The notes below the pieces were generated by a model. The model was given only the letters and a program-made list of their open reading frames with translations, did no database searches and was not told where the DNA came from. A stretch of 64,000 nucleotides of DNA, taken from contig NZ_JBAWSY010000001.1 in assembly GCF_037104765.1 (NCBI RefSeq), positions 372,001 through 436,000 on the forward strand, written 5' to 3'. This document shows positions 8,431 to 17,285 of the stretch, piece after piece. Source of the stretch: Psychrobacillus mangrovi (lineage in GTDB: Bacteria; Bacillota; Bacilli; Bacillales_A; Planococcaceae). Both the position numbers and the translations under genes were made by a program. The stretch's first letter is position 1. Each line of letters starts with the position of its first letter.

Positions 8431-9105
8431 TTAAGCCATCCTTTCTTTTGCAAGTTTCATAATTTTTTCAGAAACTTCATCAATTGTAAGAGAGGTAGTG
8501 TCTATAAAAATTGCATCCTCTGCTTGTACTAATGGAGAAGCTTCTCGCTCGCTATCCAACTTGTCTCGAAGTTCAATATCATACATAAGTTCTTCTAAAC
8601 TAGAATGAATACCTCTTTTTTTATTCTCACTTAATCTTCTTTTAGCTCGTTCTTCTACACTTGCGGACATGAAAATTTTTAACTCAGCATTCGTTAATAC
8701 AGAAGTACCAATATCTCTACCGTCCATAACTACACTACCGTTTTTCCCCATTTCAACTTGTCTCCTAACCATTTCTTCACGTAATTCTGCATGTGCTGCA
8801 ACTAAAGAAACGGAAGCTGTTACTTCTTTTGAACGAATCTCCTCGGTTACTTCTTGATTATCTAGAAATACGCGTTGTCCTTCAGGAGAAGGTTTTAACT
8901 CAATCGATGTTTCTTTAAGTAAGTTAGTTAATTTATCTTCATCTTGCATATCTATGTTAGATTTAATTGCTTTATACGTAATTGCACGATACATTGCTCC
9001 TGTATCCACATATGTATATCCAAGTAATTCTGCAGCTTTTTTAGCAATGGTACTTTTCCCTGCTGCTGCTGGACCATCTATTGCTATTTGTATTTGTTTT
9101 GTCAT
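8431..9105 (-). CDS. cmk: Cytidylate kinase
   Basis: Cmk phosphorylates CMP and dCMP to the diphosphates for nucleic acid and lipid precursor synthesis. The 224-residue protein opens with the P-loop GPAAAGKST at residues 9-17, followed by DTGAMYRA and, further on, the conserved MDGRDIGTSV, and keeps the arginine-rich lid region (RAKRRL). A GTGGAGG ribosome site precedes the ATG. It lies upstream of plsC with which it is nearly fused. Confidence 0.97.
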   Translation of the reverse strand: MTKQIQIAIDGPAAAGKSTIAKKAAELLGYTYVDTGAMYRAITYKAIKSNIDMQDEDKLTNLLKETSIELKPSPEGQRVFLDNQEVTEEIRSKEVTASVSLVAAHAELREEMVRRQVEMGKNGSVVMDGRDIGTSVLTNAELKIFMSASVEERAKRRLSENKKRGIHSSLEELMYDIELRDKLDSEREASPLVQAEDAIFIDTTSLTIDEVSEKIMKLAKERMA

Positions 9106-9154
9106 TATGAAGCCTCCACTCTATTCAATTATATTTTAACATAAATTCATACGT

Positions 9155-9185
9155 AAAAAAAAAGCCTGTTTAAACAGACTTTTTT
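9155..9185 (-). terminator. Terminator after ypfA
   Basis: An A-rich/T-rich flanked palindrome (CTGTTTAAACAG core) follows directly on the ypfA stop codon and separates ypfA from cmk. Confidence 0.7.
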
Positions 9186-9832
9186 CAGTTCATTTCTCTT
9201 TTTCTTAATGATAATTGTCGCTCAAAGCAAAAGCGAACAATTTGCTGTTTATCTAAATCATCTGTATCAGTAAACTGTAAGGATGCAATATTTTGCTGAC
9301 CTCTTTCCCATAAGCGTACAACAACGGCTGTTGTAGTAACGTATTTAATGTCGCCATTGTTAAAAGCAAGAGGGATAAGCAAAGAGATCTCATCTCCTTC
9401 TTTAAACTTAACTTCTCTGTTCAATATAACAGCTGTTCCTCCAGCGCTAAGATCATCTGTTACAAACTGGTATTTTTCGTCTTCAAATTGTAAAGATATA
9501 TCTAAAGGAGTAGTAACTCGAACAAAATCTCTTCGTTGAATTTTAATAATTTCCGAGTCGCCTGGATAAAGAAGCTTGATCATCGGTATTTGTCCTTTTC
9601 TTTTACCCAGTACTTCTGTTTGAAAAGCAAACGCGGACTTAGATTCCTCTACATATGAAGCACGAAGTTGAGCGCCATCAATTAAAAAAGCAGTTCTATT
9701 CGTATTTGTATCAATTGGATAATCGACATATACAAATTGTTCATCTAAATCGACCACTTTACATCGATATTTCTCAGCTTTTTCTGTAAACGTAGGCTCT
9801 AGCATTAAATTAGTCCCAAGTTTAATTTTCAT
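9185..9832 (-). CDS. ypfA: PilZ-domain c-di-GMP-binding protein, flagellar brake type
   Basis: This 215-residue cytoplasmic protein has a YcgR-like N-terminal domain (residues 1-90) and a PilZ domain (about 97-210). The c-di-GMP-binding signatures are present: RRDFVRV near residue 98 (RxxxR) and DLSAGG near 125 (D/NxSxxG). In B. subtilis the positional homolog YpfA/DgrA slows flagellar rotation when c-di-GMP binds; that role here is inferred by homology. The ribosome site AAAGAGGG sits directly after a perfect 16-bp inverted repeat, so expression may be controlled at that structure. Confidence 0.9.
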   Translation of the reverse strand: MKIKLGTNLMLEPTFTEKAEKYRCKVVDLDEQFVYVDYPIDTNTNRTAFLIDGAQLRASYVEESKSAFAFQTEVLGKRKGQIPMIKLLYPGDSEIIKIQRRDFVRVTTPLDISLQFEDEKYQFVTDDLSAGGTAVILNREVKFKEGDEISLLIPLAFNNGDIKYVTTTAVVVRLWERGQQNIASLQFTDTDDLDKQQIVRFCFERQLSLRKREMN

Positions 9833-9846
9833 ACTTTTATCCCTCT

Positions 9847-9880
9847 TTAAGTGTCATAATAGTTCTATTATGACACTTAA
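9847..9880. promoter_or_regulatory. Perfect 16-bp inverted repeat before ypfA
   Basis: The arms at 9847-9862 and 9865-9880 are exact complements around a two-base loop. There is no T run on the minus side; instead the ypfA ribosome site AAAGAGGG begins within 8 bases. It could be an operator, an mRNA structure controlling ypfA translation, or a partial terminator for ypeB. Confidence 0.5.
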
Positions 9881-9906
9881 AAGATCATTTTTCTATAAAA
9901 AATATT

Positions 9907-11187
9907 TTAAGGGAGCTTTTCTGCATGTAAAATTTCATGAGTTTCTGTATCAATATATATTCTATATGTGCCAATAGAATCATTTTTTGTTAATACTTCA
10001 TAAGCTAGTCTTTGTTGCAACTCTTTGTTTTCAACATATGCTAAACGTTCCTCTTCCACGGAAAAATTACTAGAGAACATCTCTTTATAATTTAGTGGTT
10101 TGACTTCTTGAGGAGCAATTTTTTCTTTTTGAATATATTCCATCGCATTTAAACCAAGTAACTCTCCGTTATCTTTTGCTACCTTAAGTTGGATTCCATC
10201 TGCATAAATCAATGCATCATTCTCAGGATCCTTCCTTGCAAAAGTTATATGCCAAGCTATATTGTTCTCCCGGTATTCCACCATTTCTGTATCCGCATAG
10301 TTAAAAGACTTCATATATGTTGAAGTTTTCTTTTTTAATTGCTCGACAGATATCGCTGTTTGATCAAATGGTCTCTCCATTAAGTAGGACAGTAAATGAC
10401 CACCCTTTTTAGTAAAGTCAGCGTATCCAATTCGAATTCCTTTATGGAATTGAATATGGTAGAAAGGATAAGGTGCATCTTTAGAACTTTCAGTAATATG
10501 AATAGTCGCACCTTTGAATTCCGGGAACAATTGAATAAATTTCTGTTTCATTTGTTCTGCAGTAACTTCTGAATCCTCAATATGTTTGAGGTCTTTCTTT
10601 TTCTGTTGATCTGTTTCACTAGCGGTCATTGGAAAATCACTTTCCGTGTAGGATTTCGCTGAGTTTCCTAGTGCTTTCCAATTCTTTTCATTACTTTTAT
10701 TAACTTTATTGTTCACAAATGAACTAACAATATAATCTTTTGACCCGTCTTCTCTGTTTGTAAAAGCCCATTGATCGGAAAGAGAACGTAAATTGTCGCG
10801 AGCATTTGACATATTTTTTTGCCAATCTTCAATGGGTACTTTTCCATCCTTTACGAGTGAAGCTCCATTACCGATACGATTTAAATAATTCATCCATGCA
10901 GTAGAGGTCTCACTATCAAGGGGTAACGCTGAAATCGATGCACGAACATCTGAAGACAGCCTCCATACATCATTTAGAGGTTTATCTAATGCTGCTTTGT
11001 CTTGAAATAGTAGAGTTTGATCAATAGAGTCACTTAGTTTTATTAATTTTTCTGAGGCAGATGTTAATTGATTGGAATATTGAATTGCCAGCGCATTTTC
11101 CAACCGGTTATTCTTTGCTTGAACTGAAAAGTGATAGACAATGAATATGACAGCGACAGTTGCAATTATCCAAATATATTTTTTCAT
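9907..11187 (-). CDS. ypeB: Germination protein YpeB
   Basis: YpeB is needed in spores for stable localisation of the cortex lytic enzyme SleB. The 426-residue protein starts with a single membrane helix (residues 5-23, an uncleaved signal anchor), followed by a helical domain and PepSY-type repeats in the C-terminal half (about 200-420). It starts 9 bases after sleB on the same strand, the conserved sleB-ypeB pair. Expression is expected in the forespore under SigG, but I did not identify the promoter. Confidence 0.93.
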   Translation of the reverse strand: MKKYIWIIATVAVIFIVYHFSVQAKNNRLENALAIQYSNQLTSASEKLIKLSDSIDQTLLFQDKAALDKPLNDVWRLSSDVRASISALPLDSETSTAWMNYLNRIGNGASLVKDGKVPIEDWQKNMSNARDNLRSLSDQWAFTNREDGSKDYIVSSFVNNKVNKSNEKNWKALGNSAKSYTESDFPMTASETDQQKKKDLKHIEDSEVTAEQMKQKFIQLFPEFKGATIHITESSKDAPYPFYHIQFHKGIRIGYADFTKKGGHLLSYLMERPFDQTAISVEQLKKKTSTYMKSFNYADTEMVEYRENNIAWHITFARKDPENDALIYADGIQLKVAKDNGELLGLNAMEYIQKEKIAPQEVKPLNYKEMFSSNFSVEEERLAYVENKELQQRLAYEVLTKNDSIGTYRIYIDTETHEILHAEKLP

Positions 11188-11196
11188 GTTATCTCC

Positions 11197-11985
11197 TTAT
11201 GAACAAAAAATATGCTGTCCAATTTTTTTAATTTGAGGTCTTGACCAAATCCACTCACTCGTAGCTGTATCAGGGTTAAAATAATAGATTGCATTTTCTG
11301 TAGGATCCCACCCATTTAATGCGTCTAAAACAGCTTCTTTTGCACGTTCATTTGGCTCAAGCCAAATTTGACCATCAGCAACTGCAGTAAAAGCTCGTGG
11401 CTGAAAAATTACTTCTGAAACTGTATTTGGAAAATCCGCATGCTCTACTCGATTTAAAATGACAGCTGCAACTGCAACTTGCCCTTCGTATGGTTCTCCT
11501 CTTGATTCGCCATAAACTGCATTTGCAATTAGCTTTAATTCTTTTTCAGTGTATTGTGGGGGTAACTGCATATTCGTGCTTTCAGCTCTTTTGTTCTTAA
11601 CCTGACTCTTAAGATCCGTTCCACCATAATAAGTAAAGCTATTTCCTTTATTAATTTGTCCATGTACATATTGTTTATCGAACTTAGATGCACTCACTAG
11701 TTTCTTTTTCGTATCCTCACCCAGAATCCCATCTATAGGGAGTCCATATTTTTCTTGAAAATTCCTTAATGCCCAATACGTGCTGTAGCCGAATTTACCG
11801 TCTATCTGACTTGTATAAAAACCAATGTATTGAAGTCTTGCTTGTAGTTCAATTACATCATCACCAAAAGCACCCCGTTCTAACACCTGGGTGGAAAATG
11901 CCTGAGTTGATTGTTCCTGTTGCATAAATGCATAGCTTCCAGAAAGAAAGACCAAGCTAATTAGGATGTATTTAATTTGTTTCAA
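11197..11985 (-). CDS. sleB: Spore cortex-lytic enzyme SleB
   Basis: SleB is a lytic transglycosylase that degrades cortex peptidoglycan during spore germination. The 262-residue protein has a signal peptide (residues 1-25 or so), a peptidoglycan-binding domain (about 35-95, FGDDVIELQARLQYIGFY and GILGEDT) and a C-terminal hydrolase_2 catalytic domain (about 150-262) with ANAVYGESRGEPYEGQVAVA holding the catalytic Glu. It is co-directional with ypeB, whose product it depends on. Confidence 0.96.
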   Translation of the reverse strand: MKQIKYILISLVFLSGSYAFMQQEQSTQAFSTQVLERGAFGDDVIELQARLQYIGFYTSQIDGKFGYSTYWALRNFQEKYGLPIDGILGEDTKKKLVSASKFDKQYVHGQINKGNSFTYYGGTDLKSQVKNKRAESTNMQLPPQYTEKELKLIANAVYGESRGEPYEGQVAVAAVILNRVEHADFPNTVSEVIFQPRAFTAVADGQIWLEPNERAKEAVLDALNGWDPTENAIYYFNPDTATSEWIWSRPQIKKIGQHIFCS

Positions 11986-12035
11986 AAGACATCTCTCCTT
12001 TTTTTACTAGCTTGGTTAAGAATTCGCTAAATATA

Positions 12036-12062
12036 CAAAAAAAATCTAGCCTCAGCTAGATT
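12036..12062 (-). terminator. Terminator overlapping the prsW stop
   Basis: An 8-bp stem (AATCTAGC with GCTAGATT, loop CTCA) followed on the minus strand by eight T residues. The prsW stop codon lies in the loop and stem, so termination is immediate. Confidence 0.8.
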
Positions 12063-12747
12063 CTTCTTTTAAAAAATATTCATGGTGTTCAAATCTTTTA
12101 TAACGTGAAAGCATATGTGCTTTTTTTACCTTTGATAAACCAAATACCCATAAAAAAAGCATAAATGGTACCATTAACAAAAGATTTACATCTTTAATGA
12201 TTAATATACTATTATAAACAACATGTAAAAAGAATGCTGCAAAAAGTGCATAAGCAATTTCATATTTTGCTTTTTTCGTGTCAGTGAATTTTGCTCTTCC
12301 TATGTAATATCCCATTACTACGCCAAATAATGCATGACTTGAAACCGGTAGTAAAGCACGTAGAAATGCGTGATTCATTCCAAAATTTAATAAATATAGT
12401 ATATTTTCAACTGTAGCGAATCCAAGCGAAACACTGGCTCCAAACAATACTCCGTCATAAGGATCATCAAACTCAACATGTTTATAAATAGCAATAATAA
12501 GTATGAGCCATTTAAAAAATTCTTCTAAAGCACTTGTTACTAATACTTGATGTACAAAAATAGACGAAAATACATTTTCTTGTTGAATGACATGTTGAAT
12601 AAATAAAATAGGAAAGGTGAGTATAGCACCATAAATAAATGTATGTAACAATAACCTAGAAGGTTCTTTTGCGATTTCCTTACGAAGGTAAAAATAACTT
12701 AAAAGTGCAAGAGCCGGAGCAATTGCAACGGAAAGCAGTATAAACAT
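12052..12747 (-). CDS. prsW: PrsW-family intramembrane metalloprotease
   Basis: This 231-residue protein is almost entirely membrane-embedded with about eight helices. The PrsW signatures are visible: SALEEFFKW near residues 70-78, then DDPYDGVLFGASVSLGFATVEN near 96-117 and conserved histidines in the later helices (SSHALFG, FFLHVVYNS). In B. subtilis PrsW makes the first cut in the anti-sigma-W factor RsiW. Whether this homolog has that target is not shown here, although the window does encode another ECF pair, sigX-rsiX. It lies 66 bases upstream of sleB. Confidence 0.88.
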   Translation of the reverse strand: MFILLSVAIAPALALLSYFYLRKEIAKEPSRLLLHTFIYGAILTFPILFIQHVIQQENVFSSIFVHQVLVTSALEEFFKWLILIIAIYKHVEFDDPYDGVLFGASVSLGFATVENILYLLNFGMNHAFLRALLPVSSHALFGVVMGYYIGRAKFTDTKKAKYEIAYALFAAFFLHVVYNSILIIKDVNLLLMVPFMLFLWVFGLSKVKKAHMLSRYKRFEHHEYFLKEESS

Positions 12748-12825
12748 ATCGTTACTCCTTCCATATTACTATATCTATTATACATTATAATTTATCTAAT
12801 TTGTAAAAATAACGGAGGTGTTTCT

Positions 12826-13797
12826 ATGAAAAATATATTATTAATTCATACAGGCGGTACTATTTCTATGAAAATTCAGGCAGAAACTGGGGCTGTCATC
12901 CCTATAGAAAATAATCCTATTACTTTAGAAGGTGAAAAATTAAAAGAATATGCCAACATTAAAGAAATAGAGGCATTTAATTTGCCCTCTCCACATATTA
13001 CGCCAAAAGAAATGCTTTTGTTAAAGCAATTGATAGACCGATCTATTCAAGACGATCATATAGATGGGGTAGTAATTACTCATGGGACAGATACTTTAGA
13101 GGAAACAGCATATTTTTTAGACTTAACTGTTGATACTTCAATTCCAATTGTTCTAACTGGTGCTATGCGTTCTTCCAATGAAGTAGGATCAGATGGCTTA
13201 TATAATTTATTGTCTGCTGTAAAAGTTGCAAGTTCTGATGATGCAAAAGATAAAGGAGTGTTAGTTGTATTAAATGATGAAATACACACTGCTGAAAATG
13301 TTACAAAAACTCATGCTAGCAATGTTAATACCTTTCAAAGTCCTCAGTATGGACCTATAGGTTTTATATCAAAGTCCATTGTACATTTTCACCATTCACC
13401 AAATTATCGTACTGTGTTTCCCATTCAAAGTATTGCTAAAAGAGTCGCTCTCTTCAAAGTATATGCTGGAATGGAGCCTGATCTATTAGCTGATTGTGTT
13501 GAGTTAGGGTATGACGGAATTGTGTTAGAAGGGTTAGGTCAGGGAAATGTACCTCCAAGCATTCTTCCAATTATCGAGGAAATTATTAAAAAGGATATTC
13601 AGATTGTACTCGTTTCTAGATGTTTTAATGGTATTGCTCAAGATGTGTATGGGTATGCAGGCGGAGGAAAAAGCTTAAAAAAAGCTGGAGTGATATTTGC
13701 TCAAGGATTAAATGGGCAAAAAGCAAGGTTAGCACTTCTTATTGCACTAAACCATTCTAATAAAACAAAAGCTATGGAAAACATTTTCTCGATTTAA
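12826..13797 (+). CDS. ansA: L-asparaginase, cytoplasmic type
   Basis: This enzyme hydrolyses asparagine to aspartate and ammonia. The 323-residue protein lacks a signal peptide. Both catalytic threonine motifs are present: IHTGGTIS at residues 7-14 and THGTDTLEET near 85-94, with a conserved GAMR and the VGSDG segment near 120-130. The ATG follows a strong CGGAGGTG site. It is transcribed divergently from prsW, one of the few plus-strand genes in this half of the window, and is followed by gene-free repeat DNA. Confidence 0.93.
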   Translation: MKNILLIHTGGTISMKIQAETGAVIPIENNPITLEGEKLKEYANIKEIEAFNLPSPHITPKEMLLLKQLIDRSIQDDHIDGVVITHGTDTLEETAYFLDLTVDTSIPIVLTGAMRSSNEVGSDGLYNLLSAVKVASSDDAKDKGVLVVLNDEIHTAENVTKTHASNVNTFQSPQYGPIGFISKSIVHFHHSPNYRTVFPIQSIAKRVALFKVYAGMEPDLLADCVELGYDGIVLEGLGQGNVPPSILPIIEEIIKKDIQIVLVSRCFNGIAQDVYGYAGGGKSLKKAGVIFAQGLNGQKARLALLIALNHSNKTKAMENIFSI

Positions 13798-13894
13798 ATT
13801 AAGAATACGGAAACAGTTTTCAAATTGAAGGCGAACGAGACGAGTCTAATTAATTGCGGATAAATTATATCTTTGATTTCCACTTCAGGGTCCG

Positions 13895-14056
13895 ATTTAT
13901 TTCCGTTCCAGGCGGACGCTTTCCGCCGGCATGGCTTCACCCGCTTCCCTCGCTACGCTCAGTCCAGGGTCTTCAGCTCATGCACCTGCCGCTTCGCTTT
14001 CGGTGCAGAAAACATTTGCTATTCCGGCTGGAGTCGCCGCCTTCCACTACAATTAA
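13895..14056 (-). repeat. GC-rich intergenic repeat, copy A
   Basis: Read on the minus strand, this element begins with GTAGTGGAAGGCGGCGACTC and ends with GCGTCCGCCTGGAACGGAAAT. Its outer 20 bases are imperfect inverted repeats (AAGGCGG against CCGCCT). The same edges occur in copy B at 21784. It is an RNA-fold-like non-coding repeat; I recall related GC-rich repeats in many Bacillaceae genomes, unverified. Confidence 0.65.
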
Positions 14057-14141
14057 CTATTATCCGCTTTTCAATTAGGAAATCATTATGCCATTAATAG
14101 AGTAAGTTTTTATCACTTACATTTTTTCAATTAGTATTTAT

Positions 14142-14356
14142 AGAAAATCGTTGAAAAAGGCGACACTCCTGCGGGAATAGCGTTAGCCGAAGACCCCGTA
14201 GTTGAGGGGAAAGGCAATCTAATTTCGCCGCATCCTGCTCCTGCGCAAAGCTCGTCGCAAAAGAACTTTTGCGGCAACGATTGCATGACCAACATCGTGT
14301 TGGCCTAGGAGGCTAAGGCAAAGCCCGCGGAAAGGGAGCCGTTTCAACGATTTTCT
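14142..14356. mobile_element. MITE-like element with terminal inverted repeats
   Basis: A 215-base GC-rich element is bounded by perfect 15-bp terminal inverted repeats (AGAAAATCGTTGAAA and its complement). Directly outside lie identical 7-bp sequences, TATTTAT at 14135-14141 and 14357-14363, as expected of a target-site duplication. There is no transposase gene inside. The interior shares a 26-base module, inverted and with one mismatch, with 21351-21376. Because the flanks are AT-rich, the duplication could be chance. Confidence 0.55.
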
Positions 14357-14726
14357 TATTTATCGGACGACATTATTTAGTAAAGTCAAATTCTATAGAC
14401 TTTTTCAGTGGCCTACACGCTTTTCCCGCTAGAGTCGCCGCACTCCGTTTCAAGCAAATAATTTCCATGATTTCAATTATTTCCTATATCCATTTATGGG
14501 AAATCACTATTAAAAACAATCTACCTCCGCTTTCTATATTTACCCACATGATGGGATTGTATAGTTTACTAATACAACACATGGAGGATAATCAATACAA
14601 ATCAGCCCATTCTTGTCACAGGCTAATTCGACGCTAGATTTTCGCTAATTTTTAAAAGAGGCTGATCACTTACTTCACTTATATGAACTAAATAAATCTA
14701 TGCGAACCGAAAAGAAACGATGAACA

Positions 14727-15701
14727 TCAGTTACCTGTTATTTTACGTTCTATTTCCTTTGCAATTAGTTTACCGTGAAATCTTCCATTTTCAATAAATA
14801 TTTCATTTGCATTATTTCCAGCAGCTATCACACCAGCAATAAAAATGCCTTCCACATTCGTTTCCATTGTATCCACATTATATTTAGGTCTCCCTGTTTC
14901 TTGATCGATATTTACTCCCATTTTATTTAAAAAATTATGGTCTGGATGATAACCTGTCATTGCAAATATAAAGTCATTTTCAATTTGGAATTCACCATTT
15001 GGTCCTTTTAAATACGCAATATGTTCGTCTACTTTTAACAACGCGGTGTTAAAATGCATTTCAATTTCTTTATTACGAACAAGTCCTTCAAATTCAGGTA
15101 AAATCCATGGTTTAATACTAGGTGAATAGTCATTTCCACGATATACAACCGTGACATTCGCCCCCGCTTTATTCAACTCTAATGCAGCATCGATCGCGGA
15201 GTTTTTACCACCTATAACTAAAACATTTTGCGCAAAATAAGGATGACCTTCTTTAAAATAATGAAGTACCTTTGGCAGTTCCTCTCCAGGTACTCCCATA
15301 TAATTAGGTTGATCATAATAGCCGGTTGCGATAATGACATTTGCAGCATGATAATTCGCTTTTGAAGTAGTCACGAGAAAATGATTATCTTTTTTTTCTA
15401 CGCTTTGTACATGCTCATATTTATTTACTTGTAAGTTTTTCAACTTTACTACTTCTCTATAATAGACTAAAGCTTGATTTCTCTTTGGCTTTCTTTCCTC
15501 TACTATGAAAGGTACATCGCCTATCGCTAATTTCTCACTCGTACTAAAAAAAGTTTGGTGAGTGGGATAATTATATATTGCTTCAACGATATTTCCTTTT
15601 TCAATAACTAAGCAGTTTAAACCAATTTCCTGAACAGCGATTGCTGTTGCAAGTCCACATGGACCTCCACCAACAATTAATACGTCTATATTTTGTTCCA
15701 A
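14727..15701 (-). CDS. ypdA: YpdA-family FAD-dependent bacillithiol disulfide reductase
   Basis: YpdA reduces oxidised bacillithiol using NADPH and so supports the bacillithiol redox system of Firmicutes. The 324-residue protein carries an FAD-binding GGGPCGLATA at residues 11-20, where the Cys is a hallmark of YpdA, and a second nucleotide-binding GGKNSAIDAAL near 163-173. A C-terminal FAD contact is in VEGIFIAGVIAAG. The start is a TTG with AAGGAAGG upstream. It occupies its usual B. subtilis position before ypbG. Confidence 0.93.
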   Translation of the reverse strand: MEQNIDVLIVGGGPCGLATAIAVQEIGLNCLVIEKGNIVEAIYNYPTHQTFFSTSEKLAIGDVPFIVEERKPKRNQALVYYREVVKLKNLQVNKYEHVQSVEKKDNHFLVTTSKANYHAANVIIATGYYDQPNYMGVPGEELPKVLHYFKEGHPYFAQNVLVIGGKNSAIDAALELNKAGANVTVVYRGNDYSPSIKPWILPEFEGLVRNKEIEMHFNTALLKVDEHIAYLKGPNGEFQIENDFIFAMTGYHPDHNFLNKMGVNIDQETGRPKYNVDTMETNVEGIFIAGVIAAGNNANEIFIENGRFHGKLIAKEIERKITGN

Positions 15702-15737
15702 CCTTAAAACTTCCTTCCTTCATTCTTTTCCTACTAG

Positions 15738-16496
15738 CTATCCAAATAGTGTGATGAGATGACACTCTGATTTAGCCCCTAATCTTAAATGGATACCTGT
15801 AGTACCAAAACCATTACTTACAAGTTCAGCACTATTTTCTTTCACACGAAACGTACCTTTTTCATAAATCCCTATCGGACCCAAACGAATTTGTCCCCCA
15901 TGTAGATGTCCTGCCATTAACAAATGTGGACTGGCTACCTTTTTAGCATTGTTGAAAAATGCTGGTGCATGACATGCAAATACAACTACTTCATTTTCTA
16001 ATACTTCTTGAAAAGCATCATATATTCTAACCCTTCCACTAAAACCATCATTTATTCCAACTAGTCGAATGACTGAATGGCTATTATGTATTGCCAGAGA
16101 TGTATTATTTAAAATCTCCACATTATTTTCTTCTAATATAGAGTTTAGATGTTCCTCACCTATTTCACGATCATTGTTTCCATAAACATAATAAACAGGT
16201 CCAAGTTTACTTAAATCAACTATATTTTTTTCAGTTCTCTCCAGTGGTACACCTTTTTCAGTTAAATCCCCCCCAATTACGACTATATCTACCTCACCTA
16301 CTAGAGAATGAATCAGTTTTTCGGGTATTTGTCTACGATGAATATCGGAGATGAAAAATATTTTAAATTGCTCCCCATCTTTCATTTCCTTGATTTGTAA
16401 TGAATGTTTTATAATATTTGTCTGAAACGCCAAAAATCTCATATAAAACATCATCATTGCACTAAAAATAATGAAAAGTATAATGATATAAGTCAA
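15738..16496 (-). CDS. ypbG: Membrane-anchored calcineurin-like metallophosphoesterase
   Basis: This protein has one N-terminal membrane helix followed by a complete metallophosphoesterase domain with the metal-binding motifs SDIHRRQ, GGDLTE, GNNDRE, an isolated CHAP histidine and GHLHGG. I prefer a TTG start at 16496, giving 252 residues, because AGGGGG lies 5-7 bases upstream. A longer reading to 16559 would run through the terminator of the upstream gene at 16521-16547. The substrate is unknown. Position between ypdA and the ypbE/recQ genes matches YpbG. Confidence 0.85.
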   Translation of the reverse strand: MTYIIILFIIFSAMMMFYMRFLAFQTNIIKHSLQIKEMKDGEQFKIFFISDIHRRQIPEKLIHSLVGEVDIVVIGGDLTEKGVPLERTEKNIVDLSKLGPVYYVYGNNDREIGEEHLNSILEENNVEILNNTSLAIHNSHSVIRLVGINDGFSGRVRIYDAFQEVLENEVVVFACHAPAFFNNAKKVASPHLLMAGHLHGGQIRLGPIGIYEKGTFRVKENSAELVSNGFGTTGIHLRLGAKSECHLITLFG

Positions 16497-16520
16497 ATAT
16501 ATCCCCCTATCTAAAACATA

Positions 16521-16547
16521 GAAAAGGACAGGGAATTCCCCCTGTCC
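16521..16547 (-). terminator. Terminator after the CBS-domain gene
   Basis: A stem of GGACAGGG pairing with the opposite CCCTGTCC, followed on the minus strand by TTTTCT. It supports the downstream TTG start of the phosphoesterase gene. Confidence 0.65.
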
Positions 16548-16577
16548 AGCGCCGTACAAATATTGTAGAGATTATTA

Positions 16578-17207
16578 TCAATCTTTATCGATGTGTAATA
16601 CTCGAAATCCTGATTTTTCAAGGTCCGCAATAATTCGATCTACTTTTTGATCATTATCAATTTTAAGTACTATTCTACGGGCTAACTTATCCGTTTCATC
16701 AAAAGTAACTAATGAAATTACAGGTGTATGATATTTGTGTAGAATATCTGAAACCTTTAGTATCCTACCTTCTGATTCAACTGACGCAAAAGTAATTCTA
16801 GTACCTTTTTTATTCATACCAAATGCGCTTTGGAACTGGTTAATTGTATCATATCGTGTAACAATTCCTAGAAACTTTCCTTCATCCAATACCGCAATAA
16901 TTGGAAAGTCGTAAAGTTTTACAAAAGCACTTTCAAAAACATCATCTATTTCTACGAATGTTTCTTCTCTTGTAACAACATCCATTACAGTAGTCTTCTG
17001 TAAAAATGTTTCTCTATCCATGTCACTATAAAAAAAAGCTTTATATAAAAGATATTTATTGAACATTCCTTTATATATACCATTATCAAGTATAGGTAGT
17101 GCGTCAATTTCCTTTTCATCAAGCTGTAGCAATGCTTCTACCAGTGAAGTATTTGGTTGAACAGTCAAACATTTTTCTTTAGGTATCATCACACTTTTTA
17201 CAAACAT
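16578..17207 (-). CDS. Paired CBS-domain protein with ACT-like C-terminus
   Basis: This 209-residue cytoplasmic protein has two CBS motifs (about residues 1-55, FVKSVMIPKEKCLTVQPNTS, and 68-125, VMDVVTREETFVEIDD), which normally bind adenine nucleotides. The C-terminal 70 residues (ITFASVESEGRILKVSDILH onward) look like an ACT-type regulatory domain. The ATG at 17207 follows AGAGGTG. Related CBS-ACT proteins occur in bacilli, but I know no function for this one. It lies between ypbE and ypbG and ends at a terminator. Confidence 0.75.
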   Translation of the reverse strand: MFVKSVMIPKEKCLTVQPNTSLVEALLQLDEKEIDALPILDNGIYKGMFNKYLLYKAFFYSDMDRETFLQKTTVMDVVTREETFVEIDDVFESAFVKLYDFPIIAVLDEGKFLGIVTRYDTINQFQSAFGMNKKGTRITFASVESEGRILKVSDILHKYHTPVISLVTFDETDKLARRIVLKIDNDQKVDRIIADLEKSGFRVLHIDKD

Positions 17208-17285
17208 ATAAAACACACCTCTTCCAAACGGGATATTCTTTATATATTCTGCAAAAGGAGAAAATATCCTTCTTAACAAGTTTTT

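Larger units (their letters stand above)
13798..14726. other. Gene-free repeat region between ansA and ypdA
   Basis: About 930 bases with local GC content well above the surroundings. It holds one inverted copy of a GC-rich element (13895-14056), a MITE-like element (14142-14356) and a decayed fragment around 14400-14462. Small frames inside it follow the palindromes and lack ribosome sites, so I do not call genes. The last 170 bases before ypdA are AT-rich and featureless. Confidence 0.6.

Noticed and set aside
13854..14097. Overlapping 74-codon frames on the plus strand
   Set aside because: They follow the GC-rich repeat copy A and lack ribosome sites; open frames are expected in GC-rich palindromes.
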